Shown piece after piece: positions 1 to 8,826 of a DNA stretch of 36,982 nt. This DNA comes from Cyclobacteriaceae bacterium (GTDB lineage Bacteria > Bacteroidota > Bacteroidia > Cytophagales > Cyclobacteriaceae): contig JAFIEW010000029.1 of NCBI GenBank assembly GCA_020832375.1, positions 1 to 36,982 of the forward strand. The letters run 5' to 3'. The notes under the pieces are model-generated. The model did not search any database. It saw only the letters and a program-made list of their open reading frames with translations, and was not told the origin of the DNA. Each line of letters opens with the position of its first letter. The first letter of the stretch is position 1. The translations under genes were made by a program, and so were the position numbers.

Positions 1-322
1 TTTTAATTCCTTGGATTCGTATTTACTACAATCATTTCACCCCGATGGGGTTTTATTGATGCAGGTATTGTCTCGTCCTGAAAAAACTTTACACTAAAAG
101 TTAGAAAATGGAAAAGAAAACTTATGTAACAACTAAGACATTTTTCATGGATGAAGAGAAACATTCTATCATTTCTGACAATCATACAAGCGGCTTAAAC
201 AAGAATGATATTTTAGGACAAGTCAATCAACACCTTTTAAGATCTCTAAGTCCCGATAGGGATGACATGATTCTAGCAGCATTAAATCCAAATTCAAAAA
301 ATCCCGATAGGGATGGCATGAT
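1..322. repeat. 51-bp hairpin repeat, three copies in two orientations
   Basis: One copy lies on the minus strand at 51..1. One lies on the plus strand at 251..301, directly followed by a partial copy at 302..322. Each begins with a short hairpin: ACCCC-GAT-GGGGT at 39..51, TCCC-GATA-GGGA at 251..262 and ATCCC-GATA-GGGAT at 301..314. After the hairpin comes a conserved block, with ATGATTGTAG on the minus copy and ATGATTCTAG on the plus copy, and then an AATCCAA block. The unit length is a multiple of three, and each copy stays open in the reading frame that gives a P-x-R-x-x-M-I motif. The left copy touches the window edge, so the array may continue. This looks like a REP-like palindromic intergenic family; the mobilising enzyme is not in the window. 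Confidence 0.7.
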
Positions 323-335
323 CAAGGTCAATTAG
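108..335 (+). CDS. Possible small ORF ending in the 51-bp repeat (75 aa)
   Basis: I do not recognise this ORF. It opens with ATG after an A-rich stretch. It has about 48 residues of non-repetitive hydrophilic sequence and then two in-frame translations of the 51-bp repeat (SPDRDDMI... and NPDRDGMI...). There is no signal peptide or membrane segment. The repeat contributes more than a third of the protein, and an opposite-strand ORF at 3..185 also ends in translated repeat. The frame may therefore be open only because the repeat unit is a multiple of three. It may be a repeat-derived non-gene or a short real gene extended by repeat insertion. Confidence 0.2.
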   Translation: MEKKTYVTTKTFFMDEEKHSIISDNHTSGLNKNDILGQVNQHLLRSLSPDRDDMILAALNPNSKNPDRDGMIKVN

Positions 336-400
336 ACAACACATCCCCTTGCTTTCCTATCATGAGCTAAAGACCCTCACATATAAATAATAAATAACCA

Positions 401-1693
401 TTACGCACGGGAAAGCTCTAAAATAGTAATCTCGGGTGGTATACCAATTCTTCCGGGATAACCAACGAAGCCAAAACCTCGGTTCACATAAATCTGCTGA
501 TTAGCACGCTGATATAATCCCGCCCATTGCTTGTATATATATTGCGATGGACTCCATTGGAAGTCACCAATCTCCACGCCAAACTGGAATCCGTGGGTAT
601 GCCCTGCCATCATCAAGTCAATATCCGGAAAATCGGGTCTCACTTGTGCATCCCAATGAGAGGGGTCATGCGAAAGCAATAGCTTCACATCTGCCTCAGT
701 GCCTTGATGAGCTTTGGTGAGATCGCCATATTTAGCAAAGCGCCCCGCACCCCAGTTTTCTACCCCTATTAGGTCAATTTTATCGGTACCCACTTTTATA
801 CTGCGGTGTTCGTTAAGCAATAAGTCCCATCCGAGCTCCTTGTGAGCGGTGTACATGTTTTCCATATTCTGCTTTCTGGCAGCCGCACTACTCCATTGAT
901 GATAATCACCATAGTCGTGATTACCTAAAACGGAGTAAACGCCAAGAGGAGCCTTGAGCTGATTGAAAATCGGAATGTATCTTTTTACCTCAGCGGTAAC
1001 ATTATTGACAAGATCGCCGGTAAATACAATCATATCGGCCTTTTCTGCCATGATCATCTCCACCCCTCCTTTTACAGCAGTCGGATTGAAAAAACTACCT
1101 GTATGGATGTCTGATACTTGAGCAATTCTCAATCCTTCAAATGCTGCAGGAAGCTTAGGAATGCGGACACGCTGTCGAATGACTCGATAATCGTGCGCAC
1201 CACTTATAATGCCATAGCCCATGCTGATAAGCGGTATAGAGGTAGCAATGAGCGCTGCCTTACCCATAAACTCAGATCGCGATATTTTTTCGCTTGATTG
1301 TGATGAAGATGCGTTGCTACTGTCCTCATCTCTCGCAAAAAATAATTTTTTCACATAAATGAAAAACCGCCGGATATCATCTAGGAGCAAAAAGACCACA
1401 CCGAAGGCTTTTGAAAAATAATTCATAAAAATGAACACCATAATGAAGGTATTCCAGCCCCTACCCCACTTTTCAGGCATCCCCGTATGGTAGGCTACCA
1501 ATAGAAACACTGTGAAAGCAGTTACCGACCAAAAGCCAACTCGAATTATTTTTCTTAAGCGAGGATTGATGCCTTTGATCAAGATTTTTATGGCCTGCCA
1601 GACATAATAATCCATCGCTAGGAAAACCAAAGAAAAAGTAAGTATGATAATTATTTTGTTCATTGTAAAGATGATTATTAAAATCAGCATCAT
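401..1693 (-). CDS. Membrane-anchored calcineurin-like metallophosphoesterase (YkuE-type)
   Basis: This 430-residue protein has several N-terminal membrane segments (about residues 11-30, 52-70, 82-105) and a possible further segment near 145-163. A calcineurin-type phosphoesterase domain follows. The metal-site motifs are all visible: D195-x-H197, G226-D227, G257-N-H-D260, H342 in SHD and G364-H-T-H367. In this family these bind two metal ions that hydrolyse phosphoesters; the YkuE branch is membrane-associated, and the true substrate here is unknown. The annotated ATG may not be the real start, since a second Met at residue 11 also begins a good hydrophobic segment. It lies downstream of the efflux operon on the same strand but is separated from it by a strong terminator, so it is probably transcribed independently. 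Confidence 0.85.
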   Translation of the reverse strand: MMLILIIIFTMNKIIIILTFSLVFLAMDYYVWQAIKILIKGINPRLRKIIRVGFWSVTAFTVFLLVAYHTGMPEKWGRGWNTFIMVFIFMNYFSKAFGVVFLLLDDIRRFFIYVKKLFFARDEDSSNASSSQSSEKISRSEFMGKAALIATSIPLISMGYGIISGAHDYRVIRQRVRIPKLPAAFEGLRIAQVSDIHTGSFFNPTAVKGGVEMIMAEKADMIVFTGDLVNNVTAEVKRYIPIFNQLKAPLGVYSVLGNHDYGDYHQWSSAAARKQNMENMYTAHKELGWDLLLNEHRSIKVGTDKIDLIGVENWGAGRFAKYGDLTKAHQGTEADVKLLLSHDPSHWDAQVRPDFPDIDLMMAGHTHGFQFGVEIGDFQWSPSQYIYKQWAGLYQRANQQIYVNRGFGFVGYPGRIGIPPEITILELSRA

Positions 1694-1770
1694 ATCAGAC
1701 GCCAGCCATCAAGGCAGTAAAGGTTCAAAAGCAAGATAATCGTACAATTGAAGATTAGGTCGAAAATCGA

Positions 1771-1841
1771 AAAAAGACCTGTCCAGCTATGATGTAAATG
1801 AATGGTTCACTTACATTAATATTTCGCTGGCAGGTCTTTCT
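1771..1841 (-). terminator. Long stem-loop terminator of the efflux operon
   Basis: The arms at 1773..1787 and 1826..1839 pair over 14 bp with one bulged base (AAAGACCTG-T-CCAGC against GCTGGCAGGTCTTT). Inside the loop a second stem forms between ATGTAAATGAA and TTCACTTACAT with one mismatch. Read on the minus strand, the outer stem ends in a run of T. It lies about 50 nt beyond the RND permease stop and ahead of the phosphoesterase start, which is the expected place for the operon terminator. Confidence 0.75.
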
Positions 1842-1893
1842 TTAAAATATTACATTAAGACAATGATTCATACGTAAAAAAACTGCCTTTAGA

Positions 1894-4800
1894 TTAAGCC
1901 TTTTGCTTCATTTTTGCGACTCTCGATTTGATCTTATCGACCATATAGTACATGATCGGCACTAAAATAAGCGTAAGGAAGGTGCTGAATATAAGTCCAA
2001 AGATCACTGTCCATGCCATAGGCCCCCAGAAGATGGCATTGTCGCCACCGAAGTAAAATTCGGCATCGTAAGAAGAAAGCAACTTAGCAAAGTTAATATT
2101 CACACCTAGTGCCAAAGGAATAAGTCCAACCACTGTGGTGATGGCGGTGAGTAAAACAGGCCTTAAACGTATTTTACCTCCTAATATGATGGTTTTTAGT
2201 AATTCCTTCTGCGGCAATAGTTCACCATCAGCTACCCCAAGCTCTGCACGCTTTCTTTGACGTAGTAGGTTAGTATAGTCGAGAAGTACAATGGCATTGT
2301 TTACAACCACACCAGCCAGTGAGATGATACCCACCCCAGTCATCACTACCACAAAATCCATATTGAAAGCCACCAAACCTAAGAATACACCAATAGTACT
2401 TAAAATAACCGAGGCCAAGATAATGAATGGTGTTGCAACACTGTTAAATTGAGCAACAATGATCATGAAAATGGTGAAAACTGCGATCAACATGGCTCTA
2501 CCTAAAAACTCGGCTGCCTCCTGCTGCTCCTCTTGCTCACCTGTAAAACGCACGGAATAACCCTCAGGCATATCATAATCCGCAATAAGATCTTTCAGTT
2601 GCTCATTGATCTCGTTGGCATTATATCCATCTCTGACATTGGAAAACATCGTGATAACCCTGTCTGAATCTTTTCTCTTCACAGAGCCGTAGGTTTCACT
2701 ATACTCTACATCAGCCACGGCCGAAATAGGTACTTTCTTTTCATTGCCAAATTTATCTCGGAAGGTAATCTTCTTATCCATCAGTGAGCCAATATCGTAT
2801 CTTTGCTCATCTTTGAGTCTCAGTTGAATCGGATACTCATCTTCCCCATCCTTAAACTTACTCACCTCTTGACCGAAGAGAGCAGTACGTAACTCATTGG
2901 ATATCTGATTAGTAGAAAGCCCAAACCTTCTTGCTTTATCTCTATCAATCTTAATAAGTAATTCAGGTTTACCCAGCTCGATATCTGTCTTGAGTTCCTC
3001 AATACCGAGAATTGAAGAATTATTAATTTCTGTTCGCACTGCCGCTGTAAGTTCTATCAATTTTTCAAGATCCTCTCCGATCACTTCCATATTGATTGGC
3101 TTACCTACAGGAGGTCCATTTCTATTTTTATCTACTGTGATGGTAGCTCCCGGATATTTCTCCATGCGCTCACGGATTTCATCCATAATTTTGGTAGTAG
3201 AAACTCCCTGTCGGAATTCAAAATCTTCAAAAGCTACTGTAATTCTTGATTTATGTGGGGAATTCCCTTGACTTGGTCCTTCAGATGGATCCGTTGCTCC
3301 TTCACCTACTTGTGCAATAATAGACTCTAGCATAAAGCCATAAGGCTCCATCATTTCAATCAATTCCTCTTCTAGCGTTTTAGTAAAAGCATTGGTCTTT
3401 TCGATATCCGTACCAATCGGCTTCTCCACGAACACGTTGATATAATTAGGGTCGTTTTCGGGGAAGAACACCACTTTTGGCGATTTTGCCACAAAAATAC
3501 CAATAGATAGCACCAATAATAAAATAGTACCAAAGAATAACAGATAAGGGGTTTTACCCTTTAAAGCAAAGCCAAGTGTCTTCTCATATAAATTCTCCAA
3601 TGAGGTCAAAAAGCGGTTTTGAAATACCTGAACTGCGGGATTGATGAAGTAAATATTGGCCAGAGTCAGTATAACGACAAGCGCCATCACATTACCCATG
3701 GTGATATTACCCATCACAAAAAACAAAATAGCAATTGCTACTCCTACAGCTGAGAAGATCCAATATCTCTTTTTATTTACTTGCATTTTCCCGTCTTGCA
3801 CTACCATAAAAAGGCTTGTCAGTACAGGGTTGATTACCAATGCCACAAACAAAGAGGAAGAAAGTACCACTATCAGCGTCAGCGGAAGGTAGCCCATAAA
3901 TTCACCTACAATACCTTCCCAAAAGGCAAGTGGTAAAAATGCCGCTAAGGTGGTTGCCGTAGAGGTTATAATCGGCAGTGCTACCTCGCCTACCCCTTGC
4001 TTAGCCGCATCTATTGGATTCATGCCTTCCTGCATGAGTCGATAGATGTTTTCAACTACAACAATGCCATTGTCTACCAGCATCCCTAGCGCCAAAATCA
4101 ATGAAAAGAGTACTACCAAATTCATTGTAACACCCAGTGCATTAAGAATCAAGAAGGACATCAACATAGACAGTGGAATGGCTACCCCCACAAAAAGTGA
4201 GTTTCTAAAGCCCAAGAAAAACATCAATACCACTACCACACCGATCATACCCGATATGATGCTATTCTCCAGGTTACTCAATTGGCTACGGGTAACTTTC
4301 GATTGATCGTTCGATATAGAGATATCCAGATCTGCAGGAAAACGAGTATTTTGAGCTCTCTCGATGATGTCAAAAACTTTATCAGCCGCATCGAGCAAGT
4401 TTTCACCGCTACGCTTCACTACATCAATGGTGATTACAGGCAGTTGACTTGAGCGTGCATAGCTAGCTCGCTCCTCATATGTATCTCGAACCTCCGCAAC
4501 ATCTTTTACATAAACGATTTTATTATTGTCAGTCTTGACCACAATATCTTCAATTTCCTTAGGCGACTGAAACTCACCGACTATCCTGAGCGATCGGCGG
4601 AAATCTCCCGCTAATAAATTACCACCAGAAATGGTCACATTTTCTGCCGATATCGCATCAGAAATATCAGAAAAGCTCACATTAACTGCCTCCATCTTAA
4701 ATAAATCGGCATCAATTCTAATCTCGCGTTCCATGGCACCGCGAATGTCCGCACTACTGATTTCCGATAGCTTCTCTATTTCATCCTGAAGGTACTCAGA

Positions 4801-5325
4801 GTACACTTTCAACTCATCGAGCGAGTAGTCACCCGACACATTGATGAACATAATCGGCAGATCCGATAAGTTAACTTCAAATACATTAGGGTCTGCATCC
4901 AAGTCGGTAGGAAGCTCACTTTTGGCCTTATCTACCGCGTCTTTGGTGTCTTGCAGTGCCCTTGAAATGTCTACATTGGGATTAAATTCGACAATAATGG
5001 TCGAAAAATCCTGTATGGATGTAGAAGATATATCTTTCAGGCCATTAAGCCCTTTCAATTCTTTTTCGATTGGTCGAGTCACCAAGTTTTCCATATCCAC
5101 AGGCGAGTTACCGCTATAGGTCGTACCAATGTATATAGTCGGTATAACGATCTCGGGGAAGTTTTCCTTCGGCATGCTCTGATAAGACATATAGCCCATC
5201 AAGCCAATAAGGAAGGTAAGAATTACGATACTCGTACGATTGTCGACAGACAAACTACTAAGTCCGAATTCTCTAATAATAGGATTTTTTGATTTTTCCT
5301 GACCTGAATTTGGTGCTTCACTCAT
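1894..5325 (-). CDS. RND efflux permease (AcrB/SwrC-like inner-membrane pump)
   Basis: At 1143 residues this is a full-length RND permease with an AcrB-like plan: a first helix at about 31-50, two large periplasmic loops and two helical bundles. The helix-4 motif reads GMLVDNGIVVVENIY (D418, N419), where AcrB has two aspartates. Helix 10 reads VVVNNAIVLLDY, with Asn where AcrB has the proton-relay lysine. Both are features I associate with the SwrC-like branch. About 48 extra residues (521-568) after the first bundle carry two more hydrophobic segments, an insertion relative to AcrB. It is the last gene of the TetR-TolC-HlyD-RND operon and sits 206 nt after the adaptor gene, a gap that holds a hairpin-forming repeat. 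The substrate cannot be told from the sequence. Confidence 0.95.
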   Translation of the reverse strand: MSEAPNSGQEKSKNPIIREFGLSSLSVDNRTSIVILTFLIGLMGYMSYQSMPKENFPEIVIPTIYIGTTYSGNSPVDMENLVTRPIEKELKGLNGLKDISSTSIQDFSTIIVEFNPNVDISRALQDTKDAVDKAKSELPTDLDADPNVFEVNLSDLPIMFINVSGDYSLDELKVYSEYLQDEIEKLSEISSADIRGAMEREIRIDADLFKMEAVNVSFSDISDAISAENVTISGGNLLAGDFRRSLRIVGEFQSPKEIEDIVVKTDNNKIVYVKDVAEVRDTYEERASYARSSQLPVITIDVVKRSGENLLDAADKVFDIIERAQNTRFPADLDISISNDQSKVTRSQLSNLENSIISGMIGVVVVLMFFLGFRNSLFVGVAIPLSMLMSFLILNALGVTMNLVVLFSLILALGMLVDNGIVVVENIYRLMQEGMNPIDAAKQGVGEVALPIITSTATTLAAFLPLAFWEGIVGEFMGYLPLTLIVVLSSSLFVALVINPVLTSLFMVVQDGKMQVNKKRYWIFSAVGVAIAILFFVMGNITMGNVMALVVILTLANIYFINPAVQVFQNRFLTSLENLYEKTLGFALKGKTPYLLFFGTILLLVLSIGIFVAKSPKVVFFPENDPNYINVFVEKPIGTDIEKTNAFTKTLEEELIEMMEPYGFMLESIIAQVGEGATDPSEGPSQGNSPHKSRITVAFEDFEFRQGVSTTKIMDEIRERMEKYPGATITVDKNRNGPPVGKPINMEVIGEDLEKLIELTAAVRTEINNSSILGIEELKTDIELGKPELLIKIDRDKARRFGLSTNQISNELRTALFGQEVSKFKDGEDEYPIQLRLKDEQRYDIGSLMDKKITFRDKFGNEKKVPISAVADVEYSETYGSVKRKDSDRVITMFSNVRDGYNANEINEQLKDLIADYDMPEGYSVRFTGEQEEQQEAAEFLGRAMLIAVFTIFMIIVAQFNSVATPFIILASVILSTIGVFLGLVAFNMDFVVVMTGVGIISLAGVVVNNAIVLLDYTNLLRQRKRAELGVADGELLPQKELLKTIILGGKIRLRPVLLTAITTVVGLIPLALGVNINFAKLLSSYDAEFYFGGDNAIFWGPMAWTVIFGLIFSTFLTLILVPIMYYMVDKIKSRVAKMKQKA

Positions 5326-5430
5326 AGAAGTAATCTTTGATGCATTTTATGTTTTGAGTAGCCACTTTTGATGGATATCATCTGTCGCTAATATTCCTAT
5401 TTCTTTTTGAAAGCCGTATTTTGTATTTAT

Positions 5431-5525
5431 TTTTTGCGTGGAATGAGGGGGTAAGACAGTTGGTATTCACTAGCAATCGAACTAAAGATTGATCGTTCGC
5501 CGTCAAATGCGTCCTCATTTCACCC
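5431..5525. repeat. GTGGRATGAGG repeat pair between adaptor and permease genes
   Basis: A T-run followed by GCGTGGAATGAGGGGG lies at 5431..5450, and the inverted partner GCGTCCTCATTTCACCC ends at 5525. The core arms at 5438..5448 and 5513..5523 can pair over 11 bp with one mismatch across a loop of about 64 nt. Related copies are at 12682, 21258 and 29219. The element lies inside the efflux operon, so any structure would form in the mRNA leader of the permease gene. Confidence 0.65.
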
Positions 5526-5531
5526 TAAAAA

Positions 5532-6680
5532 TTATACCTCAGATATTTTCACTCTACCGCCATCACTCACATTTCTAAAGCCTTCATTGATCAGTCGATC
5601 GCCAGCCTCAAGTCCTTCTACCATGCTTTGGTTCCGATAGGTCATGCCTTTTTTCACTGGCCTCTTTTTGGCAACGAGCTGACCTTCCTCTTCTACAGCA
5701 ATGTACACATACTCACCTCTATTGTCTTTCTGAATGAGGTTGGTAGGAACGATTATCGCATCATCGGCATGGAAATCTTTAATTCGTAAGACGGTGAGCA
5801 TATTAGGCTTAGCAAACTCCACCGTTTTTGGCAGGCTAACTTCTAAGCGGAAAGTACGATTATTAGTATTGATCACTTGACCTACAGCTCTAACCTGTGA
5901 TTCAAAGGTTTTATCAAGGCTAGGAAAGCTTACCTCTACAGGATCGCCGGATTTGAATTTCCCAACATAAGCTTCCGAAATATCCGCTTCAATAAACATG
6001 TCTTTAGTAGAAACCAACTGTACTACAGGCGTACCAGGCTGCACACTTTCACCGATTTTGATCAATACCTCCTCAATTACACCAGCAAATGGCGCTCGGA
6101 TAACAGACTTATTTAGCTCTGTTTTGGCTGACTTTAATCGCTCTTCAAGTGATTCTTTATTGTTTTTAGCTTCCAGATACTGTATTTCGGAGCCAATATT
6201 GTCATTCCATAGCTTTTCTTGTCTCTCAAAAACGGTGCTGGCAAGTTCTAATTGCTTTTCAAGTTCTTGCACAGTGCGGTCATTTCTTTCAGAATCTATT
6301 TTACCAATTACCTGACCTTGACGAACTTGCTGACCGTCTTGTACAGATACTTGAATGATATTACCACTAGCTTCTGCACCTACCATTACATTTTTTCTTG
6401 AGCTGAGACTACCCCTTACCTCTAAAAAGTGTTCGAAAGTAGATTTTTCCGCCTCGAGTAAGGTCACTATATAAGCCTTCCTATTTGCACGAGCAAAACT
6501 TGGATCAGCCTTAGAGATTTCGGTTTCCAAATCACTAATCTTAGACTTCAAATCACTCAGTTCTGATTTGTATGCTTTAAGTTCTTCCTTTTTTTGATCA
6601 AGGTCATCGCCTTTAGAGCAAGCGCTTGTCCATAATCCAATCAGCACTAACCCAATCCAGTAATAATTGCTTTTATTCAT
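5532..6680 (-). CDS. RND efflux periplasmic adaptor (HlyD/AcrA family), lipoprotein
   Basis: The 382-residue product starts with a lipoprotein signal ending WTSAC (C21), so it should be lipid-anchored and face the periplasm. A charged heptad-rich segment at about 27-60 is probably a coiled coil. The usual adaptor order follows: a barrel-sandwich half (VMVGAEASGNI... DGQQVRQGQVIGKID), an alpha-hairpin rich in Lys/Glu (about 135-190), the second lipoyl half (VIRAPFAGVIEEV), then beta-barrel and membrane-proximal regions. It would join the TolC-like protein encoded 44 nt upstream to the RND permease encoded downstream. The two lipoyl half-motifs and the operon position make the assignment firm; the exported compound is unknown. 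Confidence 0.94.
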   Translation of the reverse strand: MNKSNYYWIGLVLIGLWTSACSKGDDLDQKKEELKAYKSELSDLKSKISDLETEISKADPSFARANRKAYIVTLLEAEKSTFEHFLEVRGSLSSRKNVMVGAEASGNIIQVSVQDGQQVRQGQVIGKIDSERNDRTVQELEKQLELASTVFERQEKLWNDNIGSEIQYLEAKNNKESLEERLKSAKTELNKSVIRAPFAGVIEEVLIKIGESVQPGTPVVQLVSTKDMFIEADISEAYVGKFKSGDPVEVSFPSLDKTFESQVRAVGQVINTNNRTFRLEVSLPKTVEFAKPNMLTVLRIKDFHADDAIIVPTNLIQKDNRGEYVYIAVEEEGQLVAKKRPVKKGMTYRNQSMVEGLEAGDRLINEGFRNVSDGGRVKISEV

Positions 6681-6724
6681 AATGAAAATTGATTTTGCCA
6701 GTAGGTTACTGGTAGTATGATCTC

Positions 6725-8116
6725 TTAGTTATCGTTCGTTAATAATTTACCATCTGCACGCTCACGATCTACTTTCGCAATGAGCACATCGTAGAGTGCA
6801 TTAAAATAATTTGTTTCTGCTTCCTTAAATGCTGATTCAGCATCGATCAACTCAAAATTAGAACCAAGTCCCGCTTGATATCTTTTCTTCGCATTTTCGA
6901 AAATGGTCTCAGCAAGTTCTTTATTCTCCTTTTGCACTTCAAGCTCCTCAAGGCCATTTCTATAGTCGATATCTGCCTGCATACGCTCAAAAGCGATATT
7001 ATCTTTAAGAAAGGTCCTCTGATTGTCTAGCTGCTGCATCTGTATGCGTGACTGCTGCATCTGATGTTTCTTTAAGAATCCATCGAAGATCGGTACAGAA
7101 AGTCTTACTCCTACTACACCTAAACCAAACCAATTGTCGAAGGCTGCATCAAAGTTTTGAAAACCCGAATTCGCACCAAACCGAGAAAAAGCCTCCAATT
7201 TGGGGTAATATCCAGATCTAAAATTTCTCCACTCTAGCTCTGCCAACTCGCGGTTTACACTTAGTTGCTGAAATTCAATTCTATCATTAAAGTCAAAATC
7301 TTGGTCTACCCCTTCGTACTCCAATTCGCTTTCAATGTCAGCCAATCGGTCGGCTATGTCAATTTCATCGGAAAGTGGCATGCCAACTTGTAGCTTAAGA
7401 ATGTTTTTGGATAGTTGCAATGCTCTCTGAGCCTGCTTAAATTGAGTTTTCACATTATTGAGTTGTACCTTCACGCGACTTACATCCACCTTTTCAATCA
7501 AGCCGTTTTCATATTGCATCTGTGTTTCGCGATAGAGCGATTCTAGTCTTGTAAGATTATTTTGTAAGAGGTCAATTCGTTCTTTACCAACTAGGACTCC
7601 GTAATATGATTTCTTTACATTTTCAATTACATCGGTTTCAGTTTTGATGAAGTCTTTATCAGCGAGCTGCTTATAGGTTTTAGCAGCTTTTAAGCCAACA
7701 AAATAAGAACCGTCAAAGATCATTTGAGTAAGTTGTGCCGCCAGCTCTGCTTGGTAGTTTACCGCAAAGGCTAAAGGGATAACCCCATCACTTGTCGGTT
7801 GAGCACCTCCTCCCCCTGGAATGGGTGGAGCACCTCCACCGCCATTTTGATCAGGTACAGGAATGAAGATGGTGGGTACGATGGCGTTGTAGGTACCTTC
7901 TGCATTTCCAGTAAGCTGTGGTAAACCCTGTGCGCGAGTTTCTCCTATACGCGCTTTGGCCAATTCCTTTTCCAAATTGGCATTCTTCATTTCTACATTG
8001 TTCGTTTTAGCGTAGCGAATACACTCTTCCAGCGTTAAGGTTACCGACTCCTGAGCATAAAGCTCGAGGCTTAGCAATAACAATAACAAAATGGACATAA
8101 TATACTTCAAGGTCAT
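6725..8116 (-). CDS. TolC-family outer-membrane efflux protein
   Basis: The 463-residue protein has a signal peptide ending near LYAQES, then the typical opening SVTLTLEECIRYAKTNN of TolC-like proteins. Two long helical repeat regions rich in Gln, Glu and Leu follow (about 120-250 and 330-450), with a conserved VPIFDG turn between them. TolC trimers form the channel through the outer membrane for an RND or ABC pump. A Gly/Pro-rich insert at residues 88-109 lies where an extracellular or periplasmic loop is expected. It is encoded 21 nt after the TetR gene and before the adaptor, so it belongs to the tripartite system. An alternative start at Met7 would also leave a good signal peptide. Confidence 0.94.
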   Translation of the reverse strand: MTLKYIMSILLLLLLSLELYAQESVTLTLEECIRYAKTNNVEMKNANLEKELAKARIGETRAQGLPQLTGNAEGTYNAIVPTIFIPVPDQNGGGGAPPIPGGGGAQPTSDGVIPLAFAVNYQAELAAQLTQMIFDGSYFVGLKAAKTYKQLADKDFIKTETDVIENVKKSYYGVLVGKERIDLLQNNLTRLESLYRETQMQYENGLIEKVDVSRVKVQLNNVKTQFKQAQRALQLSKNILKLQVGMPLSDEIDIADRLADIESELEYEGVDQDFDFNDRIEFQQLSVNRELAELEWRNFRSGYYPKLEAFSRFGANSGFQNFDAAFDNWFGLGVVGVRLSVPIFDGFLKKHQMQQSRIQMQQLDNQRTFLKDNIAFERMQADIDYRNGLEELEVQKENKELAETIFENAKKRYQAGLGSNFELIDAESAFKEAETNYFNALYDVLIAKVDRERADGKLLTNDN

Positions 8117-8137
8117 AATGAGTTAGGTTATAGAATA

Positions 8138-8767
8138 TTAATCGAGTATGTGGTTTTCATTAAAGACTTTTTCACCCTCTGCGGTTAGGATACCCCTGAG
8201 GAAATGACGGTAGACTTCCATTTGCACCTCTGAAAAGTTAAATTTCTTTCTGGGATATATTTCGTCATCAAAAATCATTTCAACTTGCTCTAGTCTCATT
8301 ACAGCAAGAATATCTGGCTTGATATCGTTTCGGAAAATCCCTTGATCCATTCCTTGTCGAAGAATTTTTTCCATTTGTGTAGGGAAATGATCTCTTTTAA
8401 ATTTCACAAATCTCTTCCAGGATTTTTTATAGTACTTCTGTAAGTCGTACATCACGACAGGATTCATTTGATTGAGGCTTTCCCTCATGTGCTTAGAAAT
8501 ATTGGTGAACATTTCTATTACATCCCCTGAATTGGCTATAAGCGCTTCTATTTCTTTTTCCTCACAAGCCAAATGGGTATTAGTCACCGACTCAACCAAA
8601 GTTTCTTTATCAGAAAAATATTGATAAAGTGTTTTTTTTGACATTCCCAGTTCTCTACAGATATCATCCATAGTGACTGATCGAATGCCATATCGAAGAA
8701 ATAAATTGGAAGCTACTTCCAAAATCTGCTCTTTTTGATCTAAATTCTTATTTTCTGGGGTCTTCAC
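8138..8767 (-). CDS. TetR/AcrR-family transcriptional regulator of the efflux operon
   Basis: The 209-residue protein has the N-terminal TetR helix-turn-helix at about residues 11-57 (QILEVASNLFLRYGIRSVTM, then ICRELGMSKKTLYQYFSDKE). A helical C-terminal ligand-binding region follows, with no recognisable subfamily. TetR proteins usually repress their own operon until a ligand binds. This one is the first gene of the minus-strand efflux operon, so autoregulation of the whole set is the natural inference. A 12-bp perfect palindrome lies 60 nt upstream of its start and is a possible operator. No direct clue to the inducer is visible. Confidence 0.93.
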   Translation of the reverse strand: MKTPENKNLDQKEQILEVASNLFLRYGIRSVTMDDICRELGMSKKTLYQYFSDKETLVESVTNTHLACEEKEIEALIANSGDVIEMFTNISKHMRESLNQMNPVVMYDLQKYYKKSWKRFVKFKRDHFPTQMEKILRQGMDQGIFRNDIKPDILAVMRLEQVEMIFDDEIYPRKKFNFSEVQMEVYRHFLRGILTAEGEKVFNENHILD

Positions 8768-8826
8768 TTAGGAAACTTTGCGGTTACTTACAGTTTTCAC
8801 ATGCAAATAACGTTCTTCTCAACCAG

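Noticed and set aside
251-322. Possible CRISPR array from the two 51-bp units
   Set aside because: Only two plus-strand units are present and a third is inverted. The unit contains no separate repeat and spacer parts, and no cas gene is nearby.
2990-5119. Plus-strand ORFs opposite the RND permease
   Set aside because: They lie wholly within the permease gene in another frame and lack any family signal.
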